NCBI RefSeq assembly: GCF_016907695.1
Contig: NZ_JAFBCK010000001.1
Location: 4,328,001 to 4,392,000, forward strand
Direction: 5' to 3'
Source of the DNA: Actinokineospora baliensis
Lineage (GTDB): Bacteria; Actinomycetota; Actinomycetes; Mycobacteriales; Pseudonocardiaceae
DNA length: 64,000 nt
Shown: positions 19,810-28,502 of the stretch, piece after piece
Numbering within the stretch: position 1 is the stretch's first letter
Layout of the letters: the number at the start of each line of letters is the position of its first letter
The notes under the pieces: model-generated
What the model was told of the DNA's origin: nothing
The model's input: only the letters and a program-made list of their open reading frames with translations
The model's database searches: none
Program-made: the position numbers and the translations under genes

Positions 19810-21038
19810 GTGACACGGTCAGCCGGGTTCTGGCGCTCGTGCTCGCCGTGGGTATCGGTGGGCTGCCCTTCTACCAACCTGACGCCACGCGGGTCGCACT
19901 GGTGGGTGATACCGCGCCACCGCATGGCGCGCTGGTGGCGGTCGTGTGCCTTGGTGTCGCGGTCGCGTGGTGGTCGACCCAGGGGCGCGGCTACCTCTGG
20001 GCCGACCCGGCCTGGTTGACGTGGAACGACTTCACCACCACCCGCACGACCGCCCTCACCAGGCGGATGGTGCGCGGCTGGCTCGCCCGCTGGGCTGCCC
20101 TTGGCTACGGCACCGCTGTCGCCGGGATGGTCTTGGGCTGGAGCGGGATCCTTTACGCCGCTGCACTTTTCGCCGGGTACGGCTTGTTGGCCATCGCCGC
20201 GGGCAGGGTGAAGTCGCCGGGCATGTGGGAAAGCGTCTTGCCGTTGTTGCTGGCGGCATCGGCGGCATGGCCGATTCCGTTGGCGGTCAGTGCTGCGGCC
20301 GCGACTGCGGCGGGGATCCTGTTGCTGCGCAAGGAGTCGCTAGCGGAGACCGCCGGGCGTGAGGAACTCGTTCGAGGCTTTTCCGCCCGGATGACCCAGC
20401 GCGTCTCGGTCGCGTTCCTCGACGTCTGGGGTCTGCTCCCGGCGGCGCGACCCTTGTCCCTGGAACGGTTCTTCGCCCGTCGACCCGTTTTGCCACGCTA
20501 CTTGCTGGCAGGGGTCTTCACCCGCGCGCGAGCGGTTGTGGGAGCCGGGCTGATCGCCGTGGTGGTGGCGAACCTGCACTGGATCTTTCCCGGAGTGCCG
20601 GGTGTGTGGTGGGTCGGTATCGGCTGCTACCTCGCCGCGATCCCGTTCGCCGCGCCCGTCGCGCAACTGCACCGCACGCCGGGGTTGCGGCGCTGGCTCA
20701 ACCACTCGCCCCTCGCGGTCAAGACCACCGCGGCTGCCCTATTGGCTGTTGTCGCCGCCCTCTGGCTCGCGCTGGTGACCGCCCTCGGCGTCGACTTCCA
20801 CCCGGCCGCCTTGGTCGCTGTGCCGTTGGCCGCCGCGGCGGCCGTCCGGTCGGTCACCCGGGACCCGATCGACTTCGCCAACGTCGGGGTGGTCGACGTC
20901 GGCGGGGTCCTGGTGCCGATGGGACTGGTGGTGCAGGTGGCGCGCGGGATCGACGCGTTGCTGCTCGGGATCTTGTTGCTCGGCGCGGGATTGGTGCCGC
21001 TCGCGGGCGTGGTGTGTGCGGCAGCTCTGCTGTTCTGA
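19806..21038 (+). CDS. Multi-spanning membrane protein, partner of the ABC ATPase
   Basis: 410 residues with about ten hydrophobic segments and no recognised extracytoplasmic domain. It starts with GTG overlapping the stop of the upstream ATPase, which marks it as the likely permease half of an ABC exporter, though the sequence does not match common permease families that I can name. Arg/Trp-rich cytoplasmic loops (TRRMVRGWLARW, LERFFARRPVLPRY) separate two hydrophobic halves. Substrate unknown. Confidence 0.75.
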   Translation: MSDTVSRVLALVLAVGIGGLPFYQPDATRVALVGDTAPPHGALVAVVCLGVAVAWWSTQGRGYLWADPAWLTWNDFTTTRTTALTRRMVRGWLARWAALGYGTAVAGMVLGWSGILYAAALFAGYGLLAIAAGRVKSPGMWESVLPLLLAASAAWPIPLAVSAAAATAAGILLLRKESLAETAGREELVRGFSARMTQRVSVAFLDVWGLLPAARPLSLERFFARRPVLPRYLLAGVFTRARAVVGAGLIAVVVANLHWIFPGVPGVWWVGIGCYLAAIPFAAPVAQLHRTPGLRRWLNHSPLAVKTTAAALLAVVAALWLALVTALGVDFHPAALVAVPLAAAAAVRSVTRDPIDFANVGVVDVGGVLVPMGLVVQVARGIDALLLGILLLGAGLVPLAGVVCAAALLF

Positions 21039-21140
21039 CCGGAAGCTCCCGGAGCTGAGAGTGCTCGCGCTGGTACCGTGGGTTAACAGCCCCTAGACGC
21101 TACGGGTCGGCTGGGGATCGGCCCGGGAACAGGAGCTCCC

Positions 21141-22415
21141 ATGGCCACGCCCACCACTTCCGTCGAGCAGCACGACAAGCCGCGCTCGACCCGCCTGCTC
21201 GGACTCCCGCCGGAGCTCACCGATCGCCCGGCCGGGTGCCCGTTCGCCCCCGCGGCCAAGCTCACCGAGCTCGGCGCCGCGGGCCCTGTGCACCGCGTCG
21301 CCGGGCCAGACGGCGAGGACATCTGGTTGATCACCGGGCACGCCGAGGCCAGGGCCGTGCTGGCCGACCCGAGGTTCAGCTCCGACATCACCCGCTCGCC
21401 CGCGGCCATGTCCCGGCTGCCGGAGCGGCTGCGCGAGCAACTGCGGTCGACCCGCTCGCGCGCGGGCAGCTTCATCGGCATGGACGCCCCCGAGCACACC
21501 CGCTACCGCAAGCTGCTCACCGGCCAGTTCACCGTCCGCCGGATGCGGCAGCTGGAACCCAGGATCACCCAGATCGTCACCGAACACCTCGACGCGCTCG
21601 TGGCCGCGGGCCCGGTCGCGGACCTGGTGCCGACCTTCGCGCTGCCGGTGCCGTCGCTGGTCATCTCCGAACTGCTCGGCGTCGACTACGCCGACCGCGA
21701 GGAGTTCCAGCGGCGCACCGCCACCGTGCTCAACCTCGACACCCCGCTCGACGAGGTGTTCGACGTGTTCGAGGAGCTCCGCCGGTTCATGGCCGACCTG
21801 GTCGCGGCGAAGCGGGCCAACCCCGCCGACGACCTGCTCTCCGGGCTGGTGCACGCCGACCAGGACAACCCGCTCACCGACGACGAGCTCGTCGGGATGG
21901 CCAACCTGCTGCTCATCGCGGGCCACGAGACCACGGCGAACATGCTCGCGCTCGGCACCTTCGCGCTGCTCGAACACCCCGACCAGCTGGCCCTGCTGCG
22001 CGACAACCCGGCGTTGATCGCGACGGCGGTGGAGGAGCTGCTGCGCTTCCTGACCATCATCCACCTCGGCATCCGGCGCACCCCGCTGACCGAGGTCGAG
22101 GTGGCGGGCCACCGGATCCCGGGGGGCTCGAACGTGATGATCTCCGCGCAGATGGCCAACCTCGACCCCGAGCAGTACGGGCACCCGGAGGAGCTGGACC
22201 TCACCCGTCCCCGAGCCCCGCACCTGTCCTTCGGCCACGGCATCCACCAGTGCCTCGGCCAGCAACTGGCCAGGGTCGAGATGACCACCGGTTTCACCGA
22301 ACTGCTGCGCAGACTGCCCGGCCTGCGGCTGGCGGTGCCCGCCGACCAGGTCCCGGTGCGCGACAACATGGCCATCTACGGCGTGCACTCGCTGCCGGTC
22401 ACCTGGGACGCGTGA
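21141..22415 (+). CDS. Cytochrome P450 (CYP105/CYP107-like class I)
   Basis: 424 residues with all canonical elements: the I-helix AGHETT near residue 260, the K-helix ExxR (EELLR), and the haem loop FGHGIHQCLGQQLAR with the axial Cys371. It is a soluble bacterial P450 needing ferredoxin. A small ferredoxin gene ends 8 bases away on the opposite strand (22423-22614) and is the obvious candidate partner even though it is convergent. No other biosynthetic genes surround it, so the substrate is unknown. Confidence 0.95.
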   Translation: MATPTTSVEQHDKPRSTRLLGLPPELTDRPAGCPFAPAAKLTELGAAGPVHRVAGPDGEDIWLITGHAEARAVLADPRFSSDITRSPAAMSRLPERLREQLRSTRSRAGSFIGMDAPEHTRYRKLLTGQFTVRRMRQLEPRITQIVTEHLDALVAAGPVADLVPTFALPVPSLVISELLGVDYADREEFQRRTATVLNLDTPLDEVFDVFEELRRFMADLVAAKRANPADDLLSGLVHADQDNPLTDDELVGMANLLLIAGHETTANMLALGTFALLEHPDQLALLRDNPALIATAVEELLRFLTIIHLGIRRTPLTEVEVAGHRIPGGSNVMISAQMANLDPEQYGHPEELDLTRPRAPHLSFGHGIHQCLGQQLARVEMTTGFTELLRRLPGLRLAVPADQVPVRDNMAIYGVHSLPVTWDA

Positions 22416-22422
22416 CCCGGGG

Positions 22423-22614
22423 TCACCGAGCGCTGATGGCCTGCGCCGGACAGGCGTGCACCGCGTCGAGCACGTCCCGCTCCTGCTCCGGCGCGGGCTC
22501 CGCGCGCAACAGCACAACGGTGCCGTCGTCCTCGCTCTGGTCGAACACCTCGGGCTGGGTGAGTACGCACATCCCAGCCCCCACGCAGCGGTCGCTGTCC
22601 ACCTCGACCCTCAT
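22423..22614 (-). CDS. Small ferredoxin, 3Fe-4S type
   Basis: 63 residues with cysteines at 10, 16 and 55: C-x5-C (CVGAGMC) and a C-terminal CP (HACPAQAI). The lack of a fourth cysteine in the CxxxxxC loop is typical of the 3Fe-4S ferredoxins that feed actinomycete P450s. It is convergent to the P450 gene, with 7 bases between the stops, so the two would need separate promoters. Confidence 0.92.
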   Translation of the reverse strand: MRVEVDSDRCVGAGMCVLTQPEVFDQSEDDGTVVLLRAEPAPEQERDVLDAVHACPAQAISAR

Positions 22615-23073
22615 CGACCTACCTCCCCCGAGTCGGTGCTACACATCCCATGATGCACCCACCGCACCGACCCGGGCACACCCCGTGGACGTGCTGCCGC
22701 CCGATCACCGCCCCGGCCACCGAGCCCGGAGGGGCCCGAGGACGGCGACGCGGTGCGCCGCTGCGGGGTTGGTCGGTGGCTCCGGCGGTGCCGCCAGGTC
22801 GCGCCTCGCCCTGCTCACCCTGGCGCTCGGGTTCGGTGGCCTGGTGCGATCTCATCGGAGTCCGGCGATGTGGTGCGCTGCGGCGAGGCAGCCCGCACGT
22901 CGTCGGGCCCGCTTGTGACCGGCTGCCGCGCGACCCCCAGCCTGTTGGCCCGGCGGCCTGCAGAGCCCGGCGCGCCACGAGAGCGCGGCGGGGTTGGCTG
23001 GCCGCTGTCCGGCCGCGCGACCTGGCGTTCGGTCACCCGCCAGGTCGCGCGGCCTTGCCCGGGCGTTCTGGCC
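22615..23073. other. Gene-free stretch with a degenerate copy of the 3' end of the AhpD-like gene
   Basis: No credible gene is present. Bases 22852-22885 match 23074-23107, the last codons of the AhpD-like gene, at 26 of 34 positions including the stop codon position (read on the minus strand ..AAHHIAG.. against ..AVHQVAG..). A GCCAGGTCGCGC string near 22795 resembles the terminator arm at 23041. It looks like an old partial duplication of the gene edge. Confidence 0.5.
23011..23054 (-). terminator. 17-bp perfect hairpin downstream of the AhpD-like gene
   Basis: Arms 23011-23027 and 23038-23054 (GGCCGCGCGACCTGGCG and its complement) are perfectly matched with a 10-base loop. It lies 20 bases past the stop of the minus-strand gene. 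Confidence 0.8.
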
Positions 23074-23526
23074 TCACCAGGATCCGGCGACCTGGTGCAC
23101 CGCGGCGTTGAGGCGGTTCCAGACGTTGATGTTGGCGATGGCCACCAGGAGTGCCGAGGTCTGCCGCTCGTCGTAGTGCTCGCGGACCCGGGTCCACAGC
23201 TCGTCCGACACCGGGTTGGCCGAGTCGGCCAGGCGGGTCAGCACCTCGGTCAGTTCCAGCGCGACCCGCTCCGCGTCGGTGAAGAAGGGCGCCTCCCGCC
23301 ACGCCGCGACCGTGAACAGGCGCTCGTCGGTCTCGCCCGCCTTGCGCATGTCCCTGGCGTGCATGTGGACGCACGCGCTGCACCCGTTGATCTGGCTCGC
23401 GCGCAGCTTCACCAGTTCGATGGTCGACTCCTCGACGCCCTTGCCCGAGGCGGCCTTGCCGAAGGCGAGCAGCGCCTTCATGGCCTCCGGGATGACGGCG
23501 GTCGGGTTGTCCATCCGTGCCTGCAT
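23074..23526 (-). CDS. AhpD-like carboxymuconolactone decarboxylase family protein
   Basis: 150 residues with the CxxC-type redox motif and following helix of AhpD-like proteins (GCSACVHMHARDMRKAG), preceded by ELVKLRASQING and followed by WREAPFFTDAERVALELTE. Family members are all-helical peroxidases or decarboxylases; the CxxCxxxH arrangement points to peroxide reduction. The ATG at 23526 follows GGAGGG; an internal ATG four codons later is possible. Confidence 0.88.
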   Translation of the reverse strand: MQARMDNPTAVIPEAMKALLAFGKAASGKGVEESTIELVKLRASQINGCSACVHMHARDMRKAGETDERLFTVAAWREAPFFTDAERVALELTEVLTRLADSANPVSDELWTRVREHYDERQTSALLVAIANINVWNRLNAAVHQVAGSW

Positions 23527-23594
23527 GATCGTGCCCTCCGGTGCTCTCGTCGCTGTCACGGGGAAGACGGGGCGACGGGCGGGGGCGTGACAGG

Positions 23595-24170
23595 TCAGTT
23601 CTTGCTGGGCGTGTGATCCACGACACCGGTGGGCCCGGTGTAGGGCACCAGCTTGCCGAGCTTGCGGTCCCGGCGCGGCGCCCGGGCGTCGGCGGTCGGG
23701 AAGACCCACTTCTTGAAGGCCCACCACCGGAACACCATCGCGATGACCGTGCCCACGATCGACCCGAACAGGAAGTCCGCGACCTCCTGCGACAACGCGC
23801 TCACGTGCGGCTGCTCCAGGTCGAACACGTACCGCGACACGTAGAGCGGCGCGGTGTAGAAGAACAGCGACGCACCGCTGATGGCGAAGAACAGCGCCGC
23901 CTCGTGGTGGCGCTCCCGGCCACCGCGGGTGTCGAAGGACCACTCGCGGTTGAGGATGTAGGACACGATCGTGGCCAGGATGACCCCGATGGCCTTCGCG
24001 ACCACCGGCTTGGGCTCGAGCACGGTCAGCTTCAGCAGGTACCAGGTGCCGTTGTCCACCAGGTAGGCGACACTGCCGACGACGCCGAACTTGAGCAGCT
24101 CGCGGTGCTTGAGCGCGAGCGGTCGCAGCCGAGCGGGCAACACGCGCAGGGCCACGTCGCGGAGGGACAT
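23595..24170 (-). CDS. GtrA-family membrane protein
   Basis: 191 residues with four membrane segments in the GtrA pattern (LLKFGVVGSVAYLVDNGTWYLL, AKAIGVILATIVSYILNREWSF, then two more including FRWWAFKKWVF). GtrA-like proteins move or flip polyprenyl-linked sugars in wall or teichoic acid glycosylation. No glycosyltransferase is adjacent here, so the specific pathway is open. It is followed on the same strand by the AhpD-like gene after 68 bases. Confidence 0.88.
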   Translation of the reverse strand: MSLRDVALRVLPARLRPLALKHRELLKFGVVGSVAYLVDNGTWYLLKLTVLEPKPVVAKAIGVILATIVSYILNREWSFDTRGGRERHHEAALFFAISGASLFFYTAPLYVSRYVFDLEQPHVSALSQEVADFLFGSIVGTVIAMVFRWWAFKKWVFPTADARAPRRDRKLGKLVPYTGPTGVVDHTPSKN

Positions 24171-24501
24171 GGGCCCCAGGCTAGCCCACCCGCCCCGGTA
24201 TCCACCGGCGCGAACGCAAATAGGTCTGGACCAATCGGCGCCACCCCACCAGCCCCGCACAGCCGGTTTGTCCACAACGCCCGCACCCCTCCACAGCCCA
24301 CCCGCCACCCCCTTGACACCCCGCCCCGGCCGATATCCTCAAACGTGGGACCTCAAACCCCGGGTGGGCGGGCTCCCGGCCGCGGGGTGATCATGAACCG
24401 CGGGTGATCATCGCCGTGGGCCGTGGGCCGTGGGCCGTGGGCCGTGGGCCGTGGGCCGGTCGGTGGGGTGTGTGTCTCGGCGCGCTGGGGGAGCGGCGGA
24501 G
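24171..24501. other. Intergenic stretch containing a heptamer array
   Basis: This region between GtrA (start 24170) and the 3' end of the dioxygenase holds the GtrA promoter region and the short tandem array listed separately. No gene and no clear hairpin were seen. Confidence 0.5.
24414..24455. repeat. Six perfect tandem heptamers CCGTGGG
   Basis: Six head-to-tail copies of CCGTGGG, followed by a partial copy. It lies just past the stop of the dioxygenase gene. Such perfect heptamers are prone to slippage and should vary between strains. Confidence 0.95.
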
Positions 24502-25272
24502 TCAGCGGGTGGGCATCGGCATGGGGCCCATGGCGTCGTCGGTGCCGACCTTGGTGTTGGTCAGGTCTAGGGCCAGGGTGAAGGCTGCTCGGTAGCCGCG
24601 GGTGCCGTCCACGTCGGCTTCGGTGGGGGTGAGGAGGAGTTGGTCGCCGCCCTGTTGGTAGAGCTGGTCCGTTTTGTTCGTCGTGTCGGCGGGGCCGTGG
24701 GCCTGGTAGGGGGCGGTGGCCAGGTAGCGGGCCGTCAGCTCGTCGGGGAAGTAGAGCTGCGAGGTGAACTCGTAGGCCTTGCCGTCGGCGCCGGTGGTGC
24801 GGATCTTGACGTGGATGTGGACCGTGCGGCCCTCGTACCAGCCGGGCAGGACCGTGGTGAACGCGGTGCGGCCGGAGGTGCCGCTGACCTGGAGGCCGCG
24901 CAGGTGCTTGGTGCCGGTCGTGCCCTCGCTCGCGATGTCGGAGTAGTCGCCCGCGGCGTCGCAGTGCCAGATGTCGACCACGGCGCCCGGTAGCGGTTGG
25001 CAGCCGCCGCCGTCGGCGCGCAGGACGGTCAGGGTCAGGGCCAGGGGTGTGCCCGCGACCCGGACCCCGGTTGCCGGGTCGGACCGGATGTCGGAGCGGT
25101 CGAGGTTCTCGTCGACGAAGTACGGGCCCTCCATCTGCTCCGGTCGGACCACGCAGTCCACCGGCGCCTCGGTCGAGCAGCCCGCCAGGGCCAGCGCCCC
25201 CACACCGAGCAGGACCAATGCCTGCCGCCGCCCCAGGACCCGGCCGACCGGTTCGTCGTCGTCGTGGGACAT
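24502..25272 (-). CDS. Exported intradiol ring-cleavage dioxygenase-like protein
   Basis: 256 residues. The N-terminus has arginines, a hydrophobic stretch and a lipobox-like LALAGC, so it is probably a lipoprotein (RRQALVLLG also resembles a Tat signal). The dioxygenase fold shows VVDIWHCDAAGDYSD and LPGWYEGRTVHIHVKI, which supply the two Tyr and two His ligands of the Fe(III) site in this family. Secreted members of the family are known in actinomycetes and act on catechol-like compounds. It lies 4 bases after the amidohydrolase gene on the same strand, so the two are an operon. Confidence 0.88.
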   Translation of the reverse strand: MSHDDDEPVGRVLGRRQALVLLGVGALALAGCSTEAPVDCVVRPEQMEGPYFVDENLDRSDIRSDPATGVRVAGTPLALTLTVLRADGGGCQPLPGAVVDIWHCDAAGDYSDIASEGTTGTKHLRGLQVSGTSGRTAFTTVLPGWYEGRTVHIHVKIRTTGADGKAYEFTSQLYFPDELTARYLATAPYQAHGPADTTNKTDQLYQQGGDQLLLTPTEADVDGTRGYRAAFTLALDLTNTKVGTDDAMGPMPMPTR

Positions 25273-25276
25273 GGCG

Positions 25277-26608
25277 TCAGCTCTCGTAGACGACGCGGCC
25301 GCCGACGACGGTCAGGTGCACCCCGACGTGCGGGAGGTCGGCGGGGGAGACCTCGAGCGGGTTGGCCTCCAGCACGCACAGGTCGGCGACCTTGCCGACC
25401 TCCAGCGAGCCCTTCCACGACTCGGCGCCGTCCTGCTCCGCGGGGATCACCGTGTAGGCGCGCAGCAGCTGCCGCATCAGCTCCGGGCTCGCCTTGGTAC
25501 CCATCCACTCGGCGGCCGCGGCCACCCAGCGCCGCCAGTCCGGCTCGATCACCGGCGCGTCGGAGCTCAGGCACACCCGCACGCCCAGCTCGAAGGCCCG
25601 GCGCAGCGGCCACGCCCCGGCCAGGGCTTCCTCGCCGAGGGCGGCGGAGAGCCAGTCGCCGGTCATCACCGCGATGCCGGGCTGGGTGTTGAGGCCGATG
25701 CCCAGTTCCGGCAGCCGGGCCAGGACCTCGGTGCCGACCAGGTCGCCGTGGATGAGGTAGTGCCTGCCGCCGGGGCCGTGCGCGGCGATGGCGTCGGCCA
25801 TGGCCGAGACGGTGACCTCGATGGACCGGTCGCCGGTGGCGTGCACGCCGATCTGCGCGCCCGCCCGGTGCGCCAGGTCGATCATGCGGCGCAGGTTGGC
25901 CTCGCGCTCGGCCAGGTCGGTGCCCTCGACCAGCAGGTGGCCCTGGGACCCGTCAGCGTAGCAGCGGTGCGTCCACGCCGAGCGCATCGGCGGGATGCCG
26001 TCGGCGAAGATCTTCACGCCCGCGATCCGCAGCACGCTCGGGTCGGTGGCGGGGGTCGCCGAGGCCATGCCCGCCTCGAAGTCGGCGAGCGTGCTGGGGC
26101 CGTCGAGCTCGCCGAACAGCCGTAAGACGGTGACCCTGGCGCGCAGCAGGCCCTCGTTGGCCATCGCGGCGTACTCGTCGAGCACGCCGCTGGAGAAGCA
26201 GCCGGTCTGCCCGTCGTCCTCGCCGGGGCCCAGGCCGGGTTCGGTGTAGCTGGTGATGCCGAGGGCGGCGACCACGTCACCGGCGCGCTGGATGGCGGCG
26301 CGGCGTTCGGCCGGGGTGGTCAGCTTCGGCGCCCCCGCGCCCGCCATGCCGCCCGCGCCGAGCAGGGTGCCCGGCCACAGCGCGCCGAGCCAGGCGCCGT
26401 GCAGGTGGGAGTCGTTGATGCCGGGCAGCACGGTGCGGCCGTGCAGGTCGACGACCTGGGTGTTCGGTCCGATCAGGTGCGCCACCTCGCCGACGGCAAC
26501 GACCCGCCCGTCCGCCACGGCCAGCGCGGTGCTCTCGGTGTCGGCGGCGTCGAAGGTGAGCACCGTGCCACCGGTGAGCACGAGGTCGGCGGTCTTGGGG
26601 TCGGCCAC
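25277..26608 (-). CDS. Amidohydrolase, YtcJ-like
   Basis: 443 residues of the Amidohydro_3 group: a metal-binding HxH in INDSHLHG (residues 68-70), further ligands in GVHATGDRS and YLIHGD, and a late CLSSDAPVIEPDW Asp. GTG at 26608 has GGAGG five bases upstream and starts right at the beta-sandwich domain. Such enzymes hydrolyse C-N bonds of amides or carbamates. It heads an operon with the exported dioxygenase and is divergent from an aldo/keto reductase across a palindromic operator, suggesting shared control. Confidence 0.9.
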   Translation of the reverse strand: MADPKTADLVLTGGTVLTFDAADTESTALAVADGRVVAVGEVAHLIGPNTQVVDLHGRTVLPGINDSHLHGAWLGALWPGTLLGAGGMAGAGAPKLTTPAERRAAIQRAGDVVAALGITSYTEPGLGPGEDDGQTGCFSSGVLDEYAAMANEGLLRARVTVLRLFGELDGPSTLADFEAGMASATPATDPSVLRIAGVKIFADGIPPMRSAWTHRCYADGSQGHLLVEGTDLAEREANLRRMIDLAHRAGAQIGVHATGDRSIEVTVSAMADAIAAHGPGGRHYLIHGDLVGTEVLARLPELGIGLNTQPGIAVMTGDWLSAALGEEALAGAWPLRRAFELGVRVCLSSDAPVIEPDWRRWVAAAAEWMGTKASPELMRQLLRAYTVIPAEQDGAESWKGSLEVGKVADLCVLEANPLEVSPADLPHVGVHLTVVGGRVVYES

Positions 26609-26688
26609 GGTGTCCTCCGTCAACAGCTGTAGATCAAGCGAGGTGGTGCGGGCACAGCATAAGCGCACTAACCGGGTTCTCCCAGTTT

Positions 26689-26710
26689 TTAGTCTATGTA
26701 TGTAGACTAA
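26689..26710. promoter_or_regulatory. 22-bp palindromic operator (TetR-type) in divergent promoter
   Basis: TTAGTCTA (26689-26696), six bases, then TAGACTAA (26703-26710): perfect 8-bp arms. It lies midway between the amidohydrolase start (26608) and the reductase start (26739), in an otherwise AT-richer stretch. The TetR gene at 27909-28502 is the nearest candidate regulator. Confidence 0.75.
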
Positions 26711-26738
26711 CCCAACCATTTCACGGGTAGGAGGACGC

Positions 26739-27704
26739 ATGGCGCAGGCCAACCGCATCCCGGTCCGGCCACTGGGGCCCGGCGGACCGGACGTCTCGCT
26801 GTTCGGGCTGGGCTCGTGGAACACCTGGGACCGGATGGAGTTCGACGACGCGGTGGCCCTGCTGCGCCGCGCGCTCGAGGCCGGGGTGACCCTGTTCGAC
26901 GTCGCGCACTACAACATGGGCCCGCACGCCGAGCAGGCCCGCACCGACATCATCTTCGGCGAGGTGGTGCGCGCCGCGGGCGTGGCCCGCGACGAGTACC
27001 ACCTGTGCGGCAAGCTCTGGCTGTGGGAGTACCCCACGACCAGCTTCGAGCAGCAGATGACCACCTCCCTCGAGCGCATCGGTGTCGAGCGCGCCGACAG
27101 CGTCGTGGTCGGCGACTACATGTCGCCCCCCGACATCGCCCAGATCGTCACCGACGTCAACGAGCAGATCCGCGCGGGCCGCTTCGCGGTCTGGGGGGTC
27201 AACAACTGGGTGGCCGCCGACCTGGACCGCGCGCTGGAGTTCGCCGCCGAAGAGGGCATGGTGGCGCCGATCTTCGCCCAGCTCAAGTACAGCGTCGCCC
27301 GCCGCAGCATGGCCGAGGGCCAGTACTACCTGCCGCACTTCACCGGGGGCAGGCTCGCCCTGCAGGCCTCCGACGTGTTCGAGGGCGGCATCCTGGCCGG
27401 TCGCAAGTTCCCCGAGCGCAAGATCGGTGCCGACCCCGGTGGCATCCGCGACACCATCCGGGCCGCCGCCGACGTGGTCGCCGAGGTCGCCGCCAGGCAC
27501 GACGCCACCGCGGCGCAGGTGGCCATCGCCTTCTGCCTGCTCAACCCGGCCGTGTCGAACGTGCTCTTCGGCGTCAGCAGGCTCTCCCAACTGGAGGACA
27601 ACCTCGCCGCGATCGCCCTCGCCGAGGCGCACGGACCCGACCTGCGCGCCGCGCTGGATCCGCTGTGGGCGGACAAGGCGGTCAACGCGGACGGCTCCTG
27701 GTAG
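26739..27704 (+). CDS. Aldo/keto reductase with altered active site
   Basis: 321 residues in the AKR TIM-barrel fold. Asp54 and Tyr58 (LFDVAHYNMG) and Lys92 (CGKLWLW) fit the usual catalytic set. The canonical His, normally in an LHxP-like strand end, is not present: the matching segment reads VVVGDYMSP (residues 122-130). The nearest family branch is the voltage-gated K+ channel beta-subunit-like AKRs. NADP(H)-dependent carbonyl or alcohol chemistry is expected, but the missing His may shift substrate preference. The ATG at 26739 follows AGGAGGACGC. It probably shares control with the divergent amidohydrolase operon. Confidence 0.88.
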   Translation: MAQANRIPVRPLGPGGPDVSLFGLGSWNTWDRMEFDDAVALLRRALEAGVTLFDVAHYNMGPHAEQARTDIIFGEVVRAAGVARDEYHLCGKLWLWEYPTTSFEQQMTTSLERIGVERADSVVVGDYMSPPDIAQIVTDVNEQIRAGRFAVWGVNNWVAADLDRALEFAAEEGMVAPIFAQLKYSVARRSMAEGQYYLPHFTGGRLALQASDVFEGGILAGRKFPERKIGADPGGIRDTIRAAADVVAEVAARHDATAAQVAIAFCLLNPAVSNVLFGVSRLSQLEDNLAAIALAEAHGPDLRAALDPLWADKAVNADGSW

Positions 27705-27830
27705 CCGATCGGTCCTCTGTGGACCCCGCGCTGTTGTGCGTCTACGCGCGGGGACCGGGAGAATCGGCCGAGTCGATCACGCACCGCGGCGTGGTGGCTT
27801 CCCCGACGGCGTGCTCGCCTGAGGGGAGGC

Positions 27831-27867
27831 GGGTGGGGGACCTGCCTGTCGAACAGGTCCCCCACCC
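27831..27867. terminator. 14-bp bidirectional hairpin between AKR and TetR genes
   Basis: GGGTGGGGGACCTG (27831-27844) pairs perfectly with 27854-27867 around a 9-base loop, in the gap between two convergent genes. Confidence 0.8.
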
Positions 27868-27908
27868 GTCGCCCGCGCACCGGGTCTACGGGTGTTGGCG
27901 GCCGGGGG

Positions 27909-28502
27909 TCACGGCTGGGCGACGCGCTCGAAGAAGGCGTCCAAGTGGGCCTTCTGCAGCTTGCGGGTGGAGTAGCGGGCCCCGACCAGGCTCATCACGT
28001 TCGCGCCCGCGTGCAGCAGCACCAGCTCGTCGACCAGCTGCGCGTCCGGCACGGCGGTGCGGATGTCGCCCTCGGCGCGGGCCCGCCGGATGTGGTCGGT
28101 GAGCAGAGCCCGCCAGGCCTTGAGGTGGACCAGGTAGCGGTCGTGCAGGCGCTTGTTCGACAGCGACATCTCCCAGAACGCGAGCAGGACTCGCCCCGCG
28201 GTCACCCGCTTGGCGTCCAGCGGCATGGTCGCCGAGCACAGCGCGCGCAGCGCCTCGAACGCCGACCGCTGCTCGACCGGCTCGCCGACCTCGGTGTTGA
28301 CCATGCTCAGCGCGCGCTCGAAGGTGGCTTCCACCAGGACGTCCTTGCTGGGGAAGTACCGCTTGAGCGCCCCGTTGGCGAACCCGGCGGCCTCGGCGAT
28401 CTCGCGCATGGTGGCGGCTTCCAGGCCGCCGCGCATGATCAGGCCCCAGGTCACCTCCACGATGTGCGCGCGACGCTCGTCGTGGTCGATGACCTTGGGC
28501 AT
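27909..28502 (-). CDS. TetR-family transcriptional regulator
   Basis: 197 residues. The N-terminal helix-turn-helix reads ATMREIAEAAGFANGALKRYFPSKDVLVEATF, typical of the family; the C-terminal helical domain binds an unknown ligand. The start ATG at 28502 follows GAGGAG. It lies downstream of, and convergent to, the aldo/keto reductase, and is the likely regulator of the amidohydrolase/reductase divergent promoter. Control of its own promoter through the small palindrome at 28557 is also possible. Confidence 0.93.
   Translation of the reverse strand: MPKVIDHDERRAHIVEVTWGLIMRGGLEAATMREIAEAAGFANGALKRYFPSKDVLVEATFERALSMVNTEVGEPVEQRSAFEALRALCSATMPLDAKRVTAGRVLLAFWEMSLSNKRLHDRYLVHLKAWRALLTDHIRRARAEGDIRTAVPDAQLVDELVLLHAGANVMSLVGARYSTRKLQKAHLDAFFERVAQP

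Noticed and set aside
21141..22614. P450 plus ferredoxin as the core of a natural-product gene cluster
   Set aside because: No synthase, transferase or resistance genes surround them; neighbours are housekeeping or unrelated.
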